Part shown: positions 1 to 12,790 of the stretch, piece by piece
Layout of the letters: every line of letters starts with the position of its first letter
Position numbering within the stretch: position 1 is the first letter of the stretch
Source: Mikania micrantha
Lineage: Eukaryota; Streptophyta; Magnoliopsida; Asterales; Asteraceae
DNA: 64,000 bases
Assembly (NCBI GenBank): GCA_009363875.1
Contig: CM018697.1
Location: 52,841,484-52,905,483, forward strand
Direction: 5' to 3'
Position numbers and translations under genes: made by a program
Notes under the pieces: generated by a model
What the model saw: only the letters and a program-made list of their open reading frames with translations
What the model was told of the DNA's origin: nothing
Databases searched by the model: none

Positions 1-1
1 A

Positions 2-222
2 ACGAAACACATCGACATAAAATATCACTTCATACGTGATTGTTTTGAAAAGACACTCATCAATGTTGTTAAAATTCACACCGATCACCAGAAATCCGAT
101 CTTTATACAAAAGCTTTTGATAAACCCAGATTTTTATATCTGTTATCGGCTAATGGTGTTTTTCAAAAGGATGAAGTGATTCCTTCATCTGTTTTTTGTT
201 TTATTTTTCCTTGTTAGTATTT
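2..222 (+). pseudogene. C-terminal end of Copia pol (RNase H tail) of element E2, cut by E4
   Basis: Frame 2 reads as the last stretch of a Ty1/Copia RNase H: a TKHIDIKYHFIRD block, then a KIHTDHQKSDLYTKAFD block and RFLYLLSANG. These match the family's usual C-terminal signature (H-x-x-I-R-H/Y-H-F-I-R-D, then D-L-x-T-K). The upstream pol lies outside the window. The frame runs into the E4 solo LTR at 223 without reaching its own stop, so the true C-terminus is not visible. The rest of E2 resumes at 39197, about 39 kb away. Assignment to a SIRE-like Copia rests on this tail plus the second ORF and 3' LTR further right, and is an inference. Copia identity is well supported. Confidence 0.8.
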
Positions 223-671
223 GTCACACCCCGAGCTGGCGGGCGGATCGTGTGTCCCGTCGGGCGGAAGGTTCTCGGGGTGCGATATCGGAAGTGACAA
301 TCGTGATGATCAGATTGTTTAGATAGCACAATGTTAAGAATATCTAAAGCACAATGACAATTAACTAAAATTTACAAAGTTAAATTACAATTGTCAACGT
401 ATGATAATTTAACCAAATAATTCTAACAAATGAATCATAAGTCTAGTATCTTGTAACCGTACAAGATATCGAAAGTGATTCACAGTATTCAATAAAATAT
501 GTGCTTCCCAAAAACTACTAGGTCCTCTAACTAGCATCCTAGCGTGCATTCCTAAAACCTTAGCTTAATCCTGTACATCACCTGAGAAAGCATGATAGAA
601 AACAAAGTCAACACAATGGTTGGTGAGTTCATATAGTTTAGTTTTTGAAAAATAGCTTTTTGCAAAGCCTC

Positions 672-1316
672 TTTTAGATAACAACCTTAACCTCATTAAC
701 ATCACCTGTATCATCCAACTCGGTATGCTTATGTATAGGGCATACGAAAGGGTCGAGCCTACAACTCGCCCAGACGCCATCCCACCACATACTAAGCCAC
801 ATAGGACATTGTTGTTAATGATAATTAAGAATTTACCTACCATTTGATTCCATTTCAAAAGAATAGCCTATTACAAATCTTTTAGGTAACAACCTTAACC
901 TCGTTAACATCACCTGTATCATCCAACTCGGTATGTTTATATATAGGGCATACGAAAGGGTCGAGCCTACAACCCGCCCAGATTCCATCCCACCACATAC
1001 TTAGCCACGTAGGACATTGTTATTAATGATAATTAAGCATCTTACCTATCATCCAGTTTCATTCTCATTCTAGTCTCAAACGTTTCGTTTAAATGTCTAG
1101 AAACATGTATACATTAACATTTACCCATCTCTTCGGTAACAACCTTAACCTCATTAACATCACCTGTATCATCCAACTCGGTATGCTTATGTATAGGGCA
1201 TACGAAAGGGTCGAGCCTACAACCCGCCCAGACGCCATCCCACCACATACTAAGCCATATAGGACATTCTTTTTAATGATAATTAAGCGTCTTACCTACC
1301 ACCCACTTGCATTTTA
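672..1316. repeat. Three tandem 205-250 bp sub-repeats in E4 copy 1 (repeated at 3787-4433)
   Basis: Each sub-repeat starts TAACAACCTTAACCTC, then a cluster TATAGGGCATACG with CCATCCCACCACATACTAAG, then AATGATAATTAAG. Starts are near 678, 886 and 1136, and again near 3795, 4003 and 4253 in the second 3.1-kb copy. Small open frames across the repeats have no coding character. The same cluster recurs in E5, E6, E9 and the E1 leader. Confidence 0.85.
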
Positions 1317-1529
1317 GTATTTGATTTCCACAATTTGAAATACCTCTGATTTCCTGAGTTCACCATGTCGACATGATTACCCAAAGCACTTGTAGAAATA
1401 TAATATTAAATGCTTAACTAAATCAATAATTAATCATTTAATTACAACTAAGATATGATGATTGGGCCTTGTTTGACTCAATCAATTAGACTTAGTTGTT
1501 GGTGGTGTCCAAGTTGTACCATCTCACAC

Positions 1530-1805
1530 GTGGCCCATATCAAGTATGACCCAAAATGAATCTACCTGTATGCGTCGGGACTTTAATGATTTTCCCATAT
1601 CAGCTTGACCCTTAAGGTCTACTGTATCTGTCGAGACTTTAGGTTTTGCCCATATCAGCTTGACCCTCAGGCCTACTGTACATGCCGGGACTTTAGGATA
1701 TCCTTTGATTCTTGACTGTCTTTGTTCTCCTGATTTCGTCTAATAGTTTTAGTTATGCCCATATAGCTTGACTACAAGAGTCTACTATTTATGACGGGAC
1801 TTTCC
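1530..1805. repeat. About 65-bp minisatellite (CCCATATCAGCTTGACC units) in E4
   Basis: Four diverged units share GCCCATATCAGCTTGACC, then CTACTGTA, then GGGACTTT. The second 3.1-kb copy has the same array at 4645-4793, and E5 inserted in it; the array resumes at 10688. That gives a clean empty-site comparison for E5. Confidence 0.8.
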
Positions 1806-4793
1806 GTGTATTACACGTGGTCTTGATTTACATACAACTGACATCCACCTTAGCTTACACATTAATGATATCATTAGGTTTTAATGAATTCATTATTTCA
1901 TTGACTCACACACGGTTATGATTCCTTGAGTCTCTTGATTCTGATCTTTAGCATTCCATGACTTCCACAATGATTATAGATTCTTGAATAGGATTTTTAG
2001 TTTTACTGATCATATACTAATTTAAATTCCTTAGAATTTGATCCTTAGTTTTAGTTCTCTTGGTTTCACTTCAAGTTTAGATTATGAGAATTCGAATATT
2101 GATGGACTAATTGTTTGTTTAAAGTGTTAGAATTAAGCTATTACTCATAAGAGTAATTAATTTATTCTTTAGTTAATTCAGCATAACACATACCAAGATA
2201 GGAGTCTCGGAGTATAAACATGTATATAAACATACAATAATTTAAAGCAATTATGTAAAGTATATTTAAAGAAAAAGTTTTACGCATGCTTCTCAGTCCC
2301 GCATTTGAAAACAAAAATGTTTAGAAAAGGGGCAATAAACTCACTGTCCTGCTGTGAAATGAACCACAAAAGATATGCGTGCTCTTTGATTGTTGCCTAT
2401 GTATCTTTAGCACCTGAGTTGTTTTAAGAGAATTCGAATACGATAAGTATTTATAATAGACGCATCTAGGGTTTGGTCTCGGTGTGCAACTAAGTGTCCT
2501 ATGATACTAATGTGTTTCTGAGATTCTATCTACTTAATCTAACATATTACCCGTAAGTAAACCCCTTTATCCCAAAATATTAATTACAAGTCTTTAGTTA
2601 AAATATTTTTAAGTTAATTCATTTTAAGTTAAACTCTAAGTTAAAATCATTTATTTTAATTTAATAAAGTTTACAATTTAAATTCTTTTATTAAAGCTTA
2701 ATTAACTTTAAGAGAAAAGTATAATTAAACATGATGGGCTTAAGTTAATCTTGTTAGATTATCTTTGGGCCCATTCCTAGTCTTTGATCGTCCCATGATT
2801 CTTTGGATAACTTGTACTAGATATTTCGATAGATCATCTAGAATAATTACGTGTTTGTTATGAAATTCCCTAGGGTAAGGCGTTAATAACTAAATTAACA
2901 CCCCAAACCTTAGGTTATTGTTTTGATTCTCCATGAATTCTTAAGTGTTTTGAACCCAATAACGTTAAAACCTATGTTTTTAGTTTATAATGTAGTTTAT
3001 GAAAACTCTTGTTAGTGAAAACTCTAATTCATGAATCCTTGCATGTTAGACTAATCTCATATGAATTAACACATGATTAAGCCTCAATATTTCTTAGAAA
3101 GCATTTGTGTTGACCCTATTAGACTCGTAGGTTTAGATTAACATATGATTTGAGAAATCTCTAAATACTCAAATCCTAATCAAAAGTTAAACCCCATTGT
3201 CCCTAAGAAACCCTTAGCTCATCCATGGTTAGTTGCATGGAGTGCAACCCTAATGTACCCCCCATGCACACACACATAAGATAACTTCCCATGCATGCAA
3301 CTTAGACTAAGTCACCCATGTGTTTAAATCTCCAACCATGCATGCATTCACGAGAAGGATCGTGTGTCCCGTTGGGCGGAAGGTTCTCGGAGCGCGATAT
3401 CAGAAGTGAGAATCGTGATGATCAGATTGTTTACATAGCATCAATGTTAAGAATATCTAAAGCACAGTGACATTTAACTAAAATTTACAAAGTTAAATTA
3501 GATTTGTCAACGTTTGATAATTTGACCAAGTAATTCAAACAAATGAATCATAAGTCTACTATCTTGTAACCGTACAAGATATCGAAAGTGATTCACAGTA
3601 GCAAACAACAAAATATGTGCTTCCCAAAAACTACTAGGTCCTCTAACTGGCATCCTAGCATGCATTCCTGAAACCTTAGCTTAATCCTGTACATCACTTG
3701 AGAAAGTATGAAAGAAAACAAAGTCAACACAATGGTTTGTGAGTTCATATAGTTTAGTTTTTGAAAAATAGCTTTTTGCAAACCCTCTTTTAGATAACAA
3801 CCTTAACCTCATTAACATCACCTGTATCATCCAACTCGGTATGCTTATGTATTGGTCATACGAAAGGGTCGAGCCTACAACTCGCCCAGACGCCATCCCA
3901 CCACATACTAAGCCACATAGGACATTGTTGTTAATGATAATTAAGCATTTTACCTACCATTCGATTCCATTTCAAAAGAATAGCCTATTACAAATCTTTT
4001 AGGTAACAACCTTAACCTCGTTAACATCACCTGTATCATCAAACTCGGTATGCTTATATATAGGGCATACGAAAGGGTCGAGCCTACAACCCGCCCTGAC
4101 GCCATCCCACCACATACTAAGCCACATAGGACATTGTTGTTAATGATAATTAAGCGTCTTACCTATCATCCGGTTTCATTCTCATTCTAGTCTCAAACAT
4201 TTCGTTTAAAAGTCTAAAAACATGTATACATCAACATTTACCCATCTCTTCGGTAACAACCTTAACCTCATTAACATCACCTATATCATCCAACTCAGTA
4301 TGCTTATGTATAGGGCATACGAAAGGGTCGAGCCTACAACCTGCCCGGACGCCATCCCACCACATACTAAGCCACATAAGACATTGTTATTAATGATAAT
4401 TAAGCGTCTTACCTACCACCCACTTCCATTTTAGTATTTGATTTCCACAATTTGAAGTACCTATGATATCCTGAGTTCAGCATGTCTACATGATTACCCA
4501 AAGCACTTGTAGAAATATAATATTAAATGCTTAACTAAATCAATAATTAATTATTTAATTACAACTAAGACATGATGATTGGGCCTTGTTTGACTCAATC
4601 AATTAGAATTAGTTGTTGGTGGTGTCCTAGTTGTACCATCTCACACGTGGCCCATATCAGGCATGACCCAAAATGAGTCTACCTGTATGCGTCGGGACTT
4701 TAATGATTTGCCCATATCAGCTTGACCCTTAGGGTCTACTGTTTCTGTCGGGACTTCAGGTTTTGCCCATATCAGCTTGACACCCAAGCCTTG

Positions 4794-6402
4794 TCACACC
4801 TCGAGCCGGCAGGAACGGATCGGGTTTTCCTATCGGGCGGAAGGTTCCCGGGGCGCGATATCGTGAGTGATAATCAAATGATCAGATTGTTTACATAACA
4901 CATGATAAATAAATGAGAAATGCTAACACATCAATGATATAGAATTACAAGATTAAATTACAATGTATCGTTCATAATTTAGCCAAGTAAATCTATCATA
5001 AGAATCAATGTAACTATATCTTGTATCTGTACAAGATATACAAAAGATGATTCATTGTTCTTGTCACCAAAAGCATGCAACACAAAATAAAGCTAGGTCT
5101 TCTAGAAGTCCACTAGCTTAGTCCATGCATATAAGTAGCTACACCTATTCATCACCTGAGAAAAACATGCATTTAAACAAAGTCAACACTAGGTTGGTGA
5201 GTTCGTAAGTATGCTAATTGAAAACCTTGATTCATTCACATGCACAATCACAATGTATGTTATGTTACTTGTATGTTATCTGTTTCACCTGTTCTCCCAA
5301 TGGCTTCTCAATAGTTATATTCACAACATTATATCATCCTAGTAGTGATGCTTATATATAGGGCATATGTAAGGGAACTAAGCCCTAGCCAACATCCCAC
5401 CACATCACTACTAGAACTCCACACTACTTGCAATACAACTATTGATTTCCATTCCCATTCCACATGTTCATCTCGTTATTGATCACCTGTTATCTCATGT
5501 ATAGAATAATATAATAATAAAGGTTTAGTTACCAAACCGAAGTATTGATAACCTTTTTATGCGTTAAGGAAATTAGATTTATCAAATCTGATCCTTGTAT
5601 TATTCTGTTACTTGTGGGGTTAACTGTTAGTCACTTTTAAATATTAAGAGTGTTAGTTAACCGACTGAAATTTGTTCTCAACTTATAGTGCATAGAACCT
5701 AAAAGGAATCCATTGAAATCCTCATGTAATCAGATTTCAATGTATCCGATTTACCTCTACCACTTTGTGTACCCATAGACCTCATCAAAACAGTTACTAG
5801 TAATATGACATGAGAATATAAATTACTCTGTCTACTAGACAACAAGAAACGATGGATTAATTACTTATCATTGCAGATTAATATCACCATGTGTCGCTTT
5901 CCAGAACCTGACTTGAAGTCGCCCTGTCACTGTTCATACGTTACCGGCCAATGAATCAATACGATCAACATACTAGCCCTACAACCTAGAGGTTTGTCAA
6001 GCCTATGGTACCACTATGCTATCGTCGGTTGAGTCACGTCAAACTACTGGTCAGCGAATTATAGGGGCTTACATGATCAACTTGTACAAATGGCACATGA
6101 TTGAAGTGATATAATACAACAGGTCAATAGTAACTAATTGTAATTGTGTTTATCCGTGTTACTGTTCTCAATGTCATATATTCTCAGTGTTATTAACAAA
6201 GTTTAATAAGAACTTGTCTTATTACATTATGTTAATTATTGGGTGAATGATGTTGTTATCATGAAGTTACATTATCATGATTATCATTCTTTGTTCCATG
6301 TTCTCCTGTAATATGTGTTGAGTTGTAAAGCTAAGTGTTAAAAGGATTGGTCCTGTTACACTTACTTAACTCTTATGTCGAATGTTATTACAAAGATACA
6401 TA
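4794..6402 (-). repeat. Left inverted arm of E5
   Basis: Reverse complement of 9093-10682, matching from the terminal TGTCACACC to GATACATA at 6395-6402. The arms differ by a few percent of scattered changes judged by eye. It contains the TATATAGGGCATA cluster near 5353. Confidence 0.9.
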
Positions 6403-7187
6403 ACTGTGACAACTAGTACCTGACCGGCCGGCAAGTCCGTACGGTATGTGTACTTTCAACAGTAACTATGTGTAAATACATATTTGTAAACAGTACTTGT
6501 ATTAACAGAATGCTAAATACAAGAAATCGTTGTATGTATTTTTGTGTAAACTTAGATACTGTAAGTACAACATACATTTGAAACATTAGTTGTGTGTATT
6601 TGAGTGAAAACCTAAGTACAGTTAACACAACTAAACATGAGAAACAACAACGTTTATGTGAATAACAGAAAGAAATCGGTTGCGATCTGATACCCATAGA
6701 TGACAGGAATCGGATGGCCGACGAATCAGTGTGAAAACAATGTGAAAACAGGGTGTTTAGTTGAGTCCGACTGTGAGGAAATATAATTCAAACATAATTT
6801 ACAGTGTTGTTTTAGAATAACGAACTGACAGTGTGTTTGCGTGGGTGACGATTCACACAAACATATCTGTGAGTTTAACGTTCTGAAATAATGACTGGAA
6901 AGTAGAAAACAAAAGTCGGAAAGCAAAACCATCGTCGTGTTCTTTCGAATGACGATTCGAACGAATACGCGCGATGGTGACGCGATCTGACGAAACGAAA
7001 AACGAAACACGACACGAACGATCATAAATTAATGAAATTTAATAAATAATTTTTTACAATTTTGAAACTCATCAAAATAATTAAATTAACATTTCTTTTA
7101 AATTATTACATAAAAACTACGCGTAAAGTTCCGGATACGCGACGAAAACGCGAACCGAGCAACCGGAACCAACCCGAACACCACGTA

Positions 7188-7196
7188 GTATAAAAA
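7188..7196 (+). promoter_or_regulatory. TATA box of the E5 LTR
   Basis: GTATAAAAA sits just after the block ACGCGAACCGAGCAACCGG (7147-7165), which precedes the TATA box in three other LTRs here. A pyrimidine-rich CTTTCTCTCTGAC stretch lies about 40-60 bp downstream, as in the sister copies. Confidence 0.7.
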
Positions 7197-7599
7197 CACC
7201 AAATGAGGTGTTTTCTTCCATTTCAACCAGCCACTTTCTCTCTGACACATCAAAATCTCGTTCATCTCTCTCTGACTACAAATCCAAGCCTCAATCCACC
7301 GTATTTTGCTCGTATCTTGGCCAAATCGTGTGTTCTTGGTGTCCCGCGTAGCTAGCAACGAGCTCTACAAGGAAGTACAACTGATCGGAGCTGTTAACCA
7401 CTAAAAATCGAGGTATGAGGTCACGAAAGTTAGGAAAAGTAGGGTTTTTCTAACCATTGTTCAACCAAAACCCTAATCGGTGTTTGAACCACTCTCGAAC
7501 CTTGTACACGGTCGATAAACCCTCAATACACCCTAGTAACCGGAGCAAAACAAGTTGGGCTAGATGCAGAGGTTGATGAGATGGGTGAGGTGCAGGGTT

Positions 7600-8150
7600 C
7601 GCAAGGATCTGCTGTGGCCGAACCTCAGCTGGTTGGGAAGAAGCGTAGCCGAACCCTGGGAGTCGAACCTGCTGGACACGAACCAACGAGCGGCGAACCT
7701 CCTCCCATTTTCAGTCGAACCACCCTCACATCTCACGAACCCAGTCATCAGCCAAACCATCTGCATGCGAACGAACCTACATAGTTGCCGAACCATCGAC
7801 TATGAGGGCTTCACTTGCACGAACCTTTGCGAAGCAAGCACAGCCAAACCCTTGAACCTGAAGGGGAATGAACCTTTCATGACTCACTAACCAGGGAGCT
7901 GAACCTACCCGTGCCGAACCTTCCTGCTGGCGACCATCATAGACGAGCCAACAACCTTGAGCCGCGAACCCTGCTTGCACCGAACCCTCATGCGATCACC
8001 GAACCTCCAATGTTTAACGAACCTTCGACTCACCCGAACCTTGCCTTGCATGGCCTTCGAACTCAACCGAACCTTATTGGCTGCCACCATGATTAACGAA
8101 CCTTTGTTGACAAAATTGAATTGGCCGAACCCTACCTAAACTAGTTCGAG
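7600..8150. repeat. CGAACC-rich array in the E5 LTR
   Basis: Dozens of CGAACC/GAACC hexamers at irregular 10-25 bp spacing. Overlapping 60-108 aa open frames on both strands are a by-product of this composition. Equivalent arrays are at 14160-14530 (E6) and, reversed, 31060-31530 (E9). Confidence 0.85.
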
Positions 8151-8202
8151 GTTCGCTGCCATGTGAAATGTCTCCCTCGATCTTTTTTTTTTACTTTAAT
8201 AA

Positions 8203-8295
8203 CCAGCCGGCCCAACCTATGTATACTTGGCCCAAGTTCAGTTTAGCTGACCCTTTTTTGTTCTGGCCTAGCCCATTCGGCCCAAACATGGTATA
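8203..8295. repeat. GGCCCA cluster next to the CGAACC array (E5)
   Basis: Several copies of GGCCCAA or GCCCA (near 8210, 8231, 8272 and 8279). Matching clusters lie at 14577-14805, 30715-31020 and 56278-56440. GGCCCA is the known plant site II/TCP-type motif; a function here is only inferred. Confidence 0.6.
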
Positions 8296-9092
8296 ATATT
8301 CGGTCCACAGCATTAACAAGGTGAACATATTTTGAAATTGGGTATAAGAACCATGCATGAGAAATTGATTAACACTTATGGTTTTAATACGCAATTGACA
8401 ATAATGATTAACCTAAGCATACCAATACACAAAGCATTGGGTTTTCATAAGGTGACAAGTACAAAACAAGTTGGATATGAAAACTCATGACAAATGTTAA
8501 AACCCTAAGTTAAATTGAGTTAGTCGTTATTAATTTTAACAAGTAAATGGTACCGAATGAAGACCAAGACTAGGACTCACAAGTGTTATCCGATTCTAGG
8601 CTAACACATACACGCGCACAAATCCATGCGAATTATACTTATAAGATTAAATGCAACGTGAAACAAATACAGGATCGTGAAATCAACAACAAATACAATC
8701 GAGGAGTGCACGCATTTTCTTTAAGCTAAGTCAACCACTTCATTTACAAGGTGAGTTCATATGCCCCTTCTTCTTTAATCTTAACTGATTTTAAACCTTC
8801 AGGGCTGAGAAACATGCTTACTTTTATTTACTTAAAAGTTTTGCTTAACATATTGTTATTACATTTAGTTTAGATAATACTTAATTGTTTATTATCTCTT
8901 ATCATTGTATGCATGCTTGTATGATCTTGATTTGACAAGGATAACTCAGATGAATATGATAATATAACTTCATAACTCATCAACACAATAGAATAACATA
9001 GTTGTAAGATTATCTCTTATAACACCTAGTTATTCTTACATAAACCAACATTGGAATAATCACAGGCAGACATATGAATGTTATAAAGATAC

Positions 9093-10682
9093 TATGTATC
9101 TTTGTAATAACATTCGACATAAGAGTTAAGTAAGTGTAATAGGACTAGTCCTTTTAACACTTAGCTTTACAACTCAACACATATTACAGGAGAACATGGA
9201 ACAAAGAATGATAATCATGATAACAACATCATTCACCCAATAATTAACATAATGTAATAAGACAAGTTCTTATTTAACTTTGTTAATAACACTGAGAATA
9301 TATGACATTGAGAACAGTAACACGGATTAACACAATTACAATTAGTTACTATTGACCTGTTGTATTATATCACTTCAATCATGTGCCATTTGTACAAGTT
9401 GATCATCTAAGCCCCTATAATTCGCTGACCAGTTAGTTTGACGTGACTAAACTGATGATATCATAGTGGTACCATAGGTTTGACAAACCTCTAGCTTGTA
9501 GGGCTAGTATGTTGATCGTATTGATTCATTGGCCGGTAACGTATGACCGGTGACAGGGTGACTTCAAGTCAGGTTCTGGAAAGAGACACATGGTGATATT
9601 AATCTGCAGTGATAAGTAATTAATCCATCGTTTCTTGTTGTCTAGTAGATTGAATAATTTATATTCTCATGTCATATTAGTTACTGTTTCGATGAGGTCT
9701 ATGGGTACAAAAAGTGGTAGTGGTAAATCGGATGCATTGAAATCTGATTATGTGAGGATTTCAATGGATTCCTTTTAGATTCTATGCACATAAGTTGAGA
9801 ACAAATTTCAATCGGTTAACTAACACTCTTAATATTTAAAAGTGACTAACAGTTAACCCCACAAGTAACAGAATAATACAAGGATCATATTTGATAAATC
9901 TAATTTCCTTAACGCATAAAAAGGGTTATCAATACTTCGGTTTGGTAACTAAACCTTTATTATTATATTATTCTGTACATGAGATAACAGGTGATCAATA
10001 ACGAGATGAACATGTGAAATGAGAATGGAAATAAATAGTTGTATTGCAAGTAGTGTGGAGTTCTAGTAGTGATGTGGTGGGATGTTGGCTAGGGCTTAGT
10101 TTCCTTACATATGCCCTATATATAAGCATCACTACTAGGATGATATAATGCTGTGAGTATAACTACTGAGAAGCCAATGGGAGAACAGGTGAAACAGATA
10201 ACATACAAGTACATAACATACATTGTTATTGTGCATGTGAATGAATCAAGGTTTTCAATTAACTTACTTATGAACTCACCAACCTAGTGTTGACTTTGTT
10301 TAAATGCATGTTTTTCTCAGGTGATGAACAGGTGTAGCTACTTATATGCATGGACTAAGCTAGTGGACTTTTAGAAGACCTAGCTTTATTTTGTGTTGCA
10401 TGCTTTTGGTGACAAGAACAATGAATCATCTTTTGTATATCTTGTACAGATACAAGATATAGTTACATTGATTCTTTTGATATATTTACTTGGTTAAATT
10501 ATGAACGATACATTGTAATTTAATCTTGTAATTCTATATCATTGATGTGTTAGCATTTCTCATTTATTTATCATGTGCTATGTAAACAATCTGATCATTC
10601 AATTATCACTCATGATATCGTGCCCCGAGAACCTTCCGCCCAACAGGAAAACCCGATCCGTTCCCGCCGGCTCGGGGTGTGA
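9093..10682 (+). repeat. Right inverted arm of E5 (LTR U5 end)
   Basis: Partner of the left arm. It carries the reverse form of the TATATAGGGCATA cluster near 10080-10125 and ends CCGGCTCGGGGTGTGACA. The interval 8300-9092 between the array and this arm is AT-rich LTR sequence with no gene seen. Confidence 0.9.
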
Positions 10683-12429
10683 CAAGCCTACTATACATGC
10701 CGGGACTTTAGGATATCCTTTTATTCTTGACCGTCTTTGTTCTTTTGATTTCGTTTAATCGTTTTAGTTATGCCCATATAGCTTGACTACAAGAGTTTAC
10801 TATTTATGACGGGACTTTCCGTGTATTACACGTGGTCTTGATTTACAAACAACTGACATCCACCTTAGCTTACACATTAATGATTTCATTAGGTTTTAAT
10901 GAATTCATTATTTCATTGACTCACACACGGTTATGATTCCTAGAGTCTCTTGATTCTGATCTTTAGCATTCCATGACTTCCACAACGATCATAGATTCTT
11001 GAATATGATTCTTAGTTTTACTGATCTTACACTGATTTAAATTCCATATAATTTGATCCTTAGTTTTAGTTCTGTTGGTTTCACTTCAAGTTTAAATTCT
11101 GAGAATTCGAATATTGATGGACTAAGTGTTTCTTTAGAGTGTTAGAATTAAGGTATTACTCATTTGTTAATTCAGCATAACACATACCTAGACAGGAGTC
11201 TATGAGTATAAACATGTATATAAACATACAATAATTTAAAGCAATTACGTAAAACATATTTAAAGAAAAAGTTTTACGCATGCTTCTCAGCCCTGCGTTT
11301 GAAAACAAAAATGTTAAGAAAAGGGGCAATGAACTCACCTGTGCTGCTGTGCAAATGAACCACACAAAAGATATGCGCACTCTTTGATTGTTGCCTATGT
11401 ATCTCTAGCACCTGAGTTGTTTTAAGAGAATTCGAATACAATAAGTATTTATAATAGACGCATCTAGGGTTTGGTCTCGGTGTGCAACTAAGTGTCCTAT
11501 GATACTAATGTGTTTCTAAGATTCTATCTACTTAATCTATCATATTACCCATAAGTAAACCCCTTTATCCCACAGTATTAACTACAAGTCTTTAGTTAAA
11601 ATATTTTTAAGTTTATTCATTATAAGTTAAACTCTAAGTTAAAATCATTTATTTTAATTTAATAAAGTTTACAATTTAAATTCTTTTATTAAAGCATAAT
11701 CAACTTTAAGAGAAAAGTATAATTAAACATGACGGGCTTAGGTTAATATTGTTAGATTATCTTTGGGCCCATTACTAGTCTTTGATCGTCCCATGATTCT
11801 TTGAATAACTTGTACTAGATATTTCGATAGATCATCTAGAATAATTACGTGTTTGTTATGAAATTCCCTAGGGTTAGGTGTTAATAACTAAATTAACACC
11901 CCAAACCTTAGGTTATTGTTTTGATTCTCCATGAATTCTCAAGTGTTTTGAACCCAATAAAGTTAAAACCTATGTTTTTAGTTTATAATGTAGTTTATGA
12001 AAACTCTTGTTAGTGAAAACTCTAATTCATGAATCCTTGCATGTTAGACTAATCTCATATGAATTAACACATGATTAAGCCTCAGTATTTCTTAGAAAGC
12101 ATTTGTGTTGACCCCATTAGACTCCTAGGTTTAGATTAACAAATGATTTGAGAAATCTCTCAATACTCAAATCCTAATCGAAAGTTAAACCCCATTGTCC
12201 CTAAGAAATCCTTAGCTCATCCATGGTTAGTTGCAAGGAGTGCAACCCTAATGTACCCCCATGCACACACACATAAGATAACTTCTCATGCATGCAGCTT
12301 AGACTAAGTCACCCATGTGTTTAAATCTCCAACCATGCATGCATTAACGTGAAGGTGTCAAAGCTCAAGTAAATGATTCACTCAATCCCACCACTGTATG
12401 TGATTTGGCTGATTAAGACTTCATCCTAC

Positions 12430-12790
12430 CTAAGGTGTCATGGCCGAAACAAGTTGTCGACTACAGACCCGACCGAATGAGGTGGGAGCCGAGTATGGTA
12501 GAGGCCGACCGAACCAGCATGGCCGGATGAGGCATAGACCGAAAGAATTGGGCCGCATGGGTCTTGGCCGACAAGGATTGGCCGAATAGGACCTATCCTG
12601 AACGAATGAGTTCAGGCGAAGGAAGGTGGGGGCGAATGGGCCACGACCAAACCAGGTCAGAAGGTGGCCTTGGCCGTTCGGCCGAATAGGAGGGTGCATG
12701 CCATTCAATCGCCCTTGAGCTGGCCATTCGGCTCTGGCTTCGAAGTTGCAGCTCCCATTTCGAACCCCTAAGACTCATCCAAGGTGTATG
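12430..12790. repeat. GGCCGAA/CCGAAT-rich array in E4
   Basis: Irregular array of GGCCGAAT and CGAATGGG words, in the E4 position equivalent to the CGAACC arrays of the sister LTRs. Open frames on the minus strand (92 and 61 aa) follow from the array and look non-coding. Confidence 0.7.

Larger units (their letters stand above)
4794..10682. mobile_element. E5: palindromic LTR insertion (inverted U5 arm plus full LTR), TSD AGCCT
   Basis: The ends are TGTCACACC on the left and GGTGTGACA on the right, flanked by AGCCT at 4789-4793 and 10683-10687. The same site without insertion is visible in copy 1 near 1671. The first 1.6 kb (4794-6402) is an inverted copy of the last 1.6 kb (9093-10682). Two bases after the left arm, a plus-oriented LTR begins at 6405 and runs to 10682. 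There is no coding capacity, PBS or PPT. LTR-type ends and a 5-bp TSD point to retroviral-type integrase rather than a cut-and-paste transposase. How the palindrome formed is inference. Confidence 0.8.
6405..10682 (+). repeat. Plus-oriented LTR inside E5 (4.3 kb)
   Basis: It starts TGTGACAACTAG, comparable to the LTR starts at 13039 and, reversed, 39196, and ends GGCTCGGGGTGTGACA. U3 is 6405 to about 7190. A TATA box follows, then a transcribed-side region with a CGAACC array, then U5 ending in the inverted arm. It is homologous in order to E6 and, reversed, to E9 and E4. Confidence 0.75.
245..12353. repeat. 3.1-kb direct tandem duplication inside E4
   Basis: Copy 1 is 245-3356. Copy 2 is 3357-4793 continuing at 10688-12353 after the E5 insertion. 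Both begin GGATCGTGTGTCCCG and end at CCATGCATGCATT followed by a GAA/GG junction. Net lengths are about 3112 and 3103 bp. Differences are scattered point changes and small indels, for example about 22 bp missing near 11160 relative to 2150. The duplicated unit starts 22 bp inside the LTR terminus, so only one copy keeps the TGTCACACC end. Unequal exchange at a short GG match would explain the junction (inference). Confidence 0.9.

Noticed and set aside
565..4434. Several 60-97 aa frames in E4
   Set aside because: They follow the 205-250 bp sub-repeats and are duplicated with them; no domain, no start context and both strands are used.
7564..8139. Cluster of 60-108 aa frames
   Set aside because: All lie in the CGAACC array; no frame is shared with the equivalent arrays at 14160 and 31060.
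4794..10682. DNA transposon or foldback element with long terminal inverted repeats
   Set aside because: No transposase, the TSD is 5 bp, and one end is the U5 terminus of an LTR related to E6 and E9 while the interior has the same LTR promoter and arrays.
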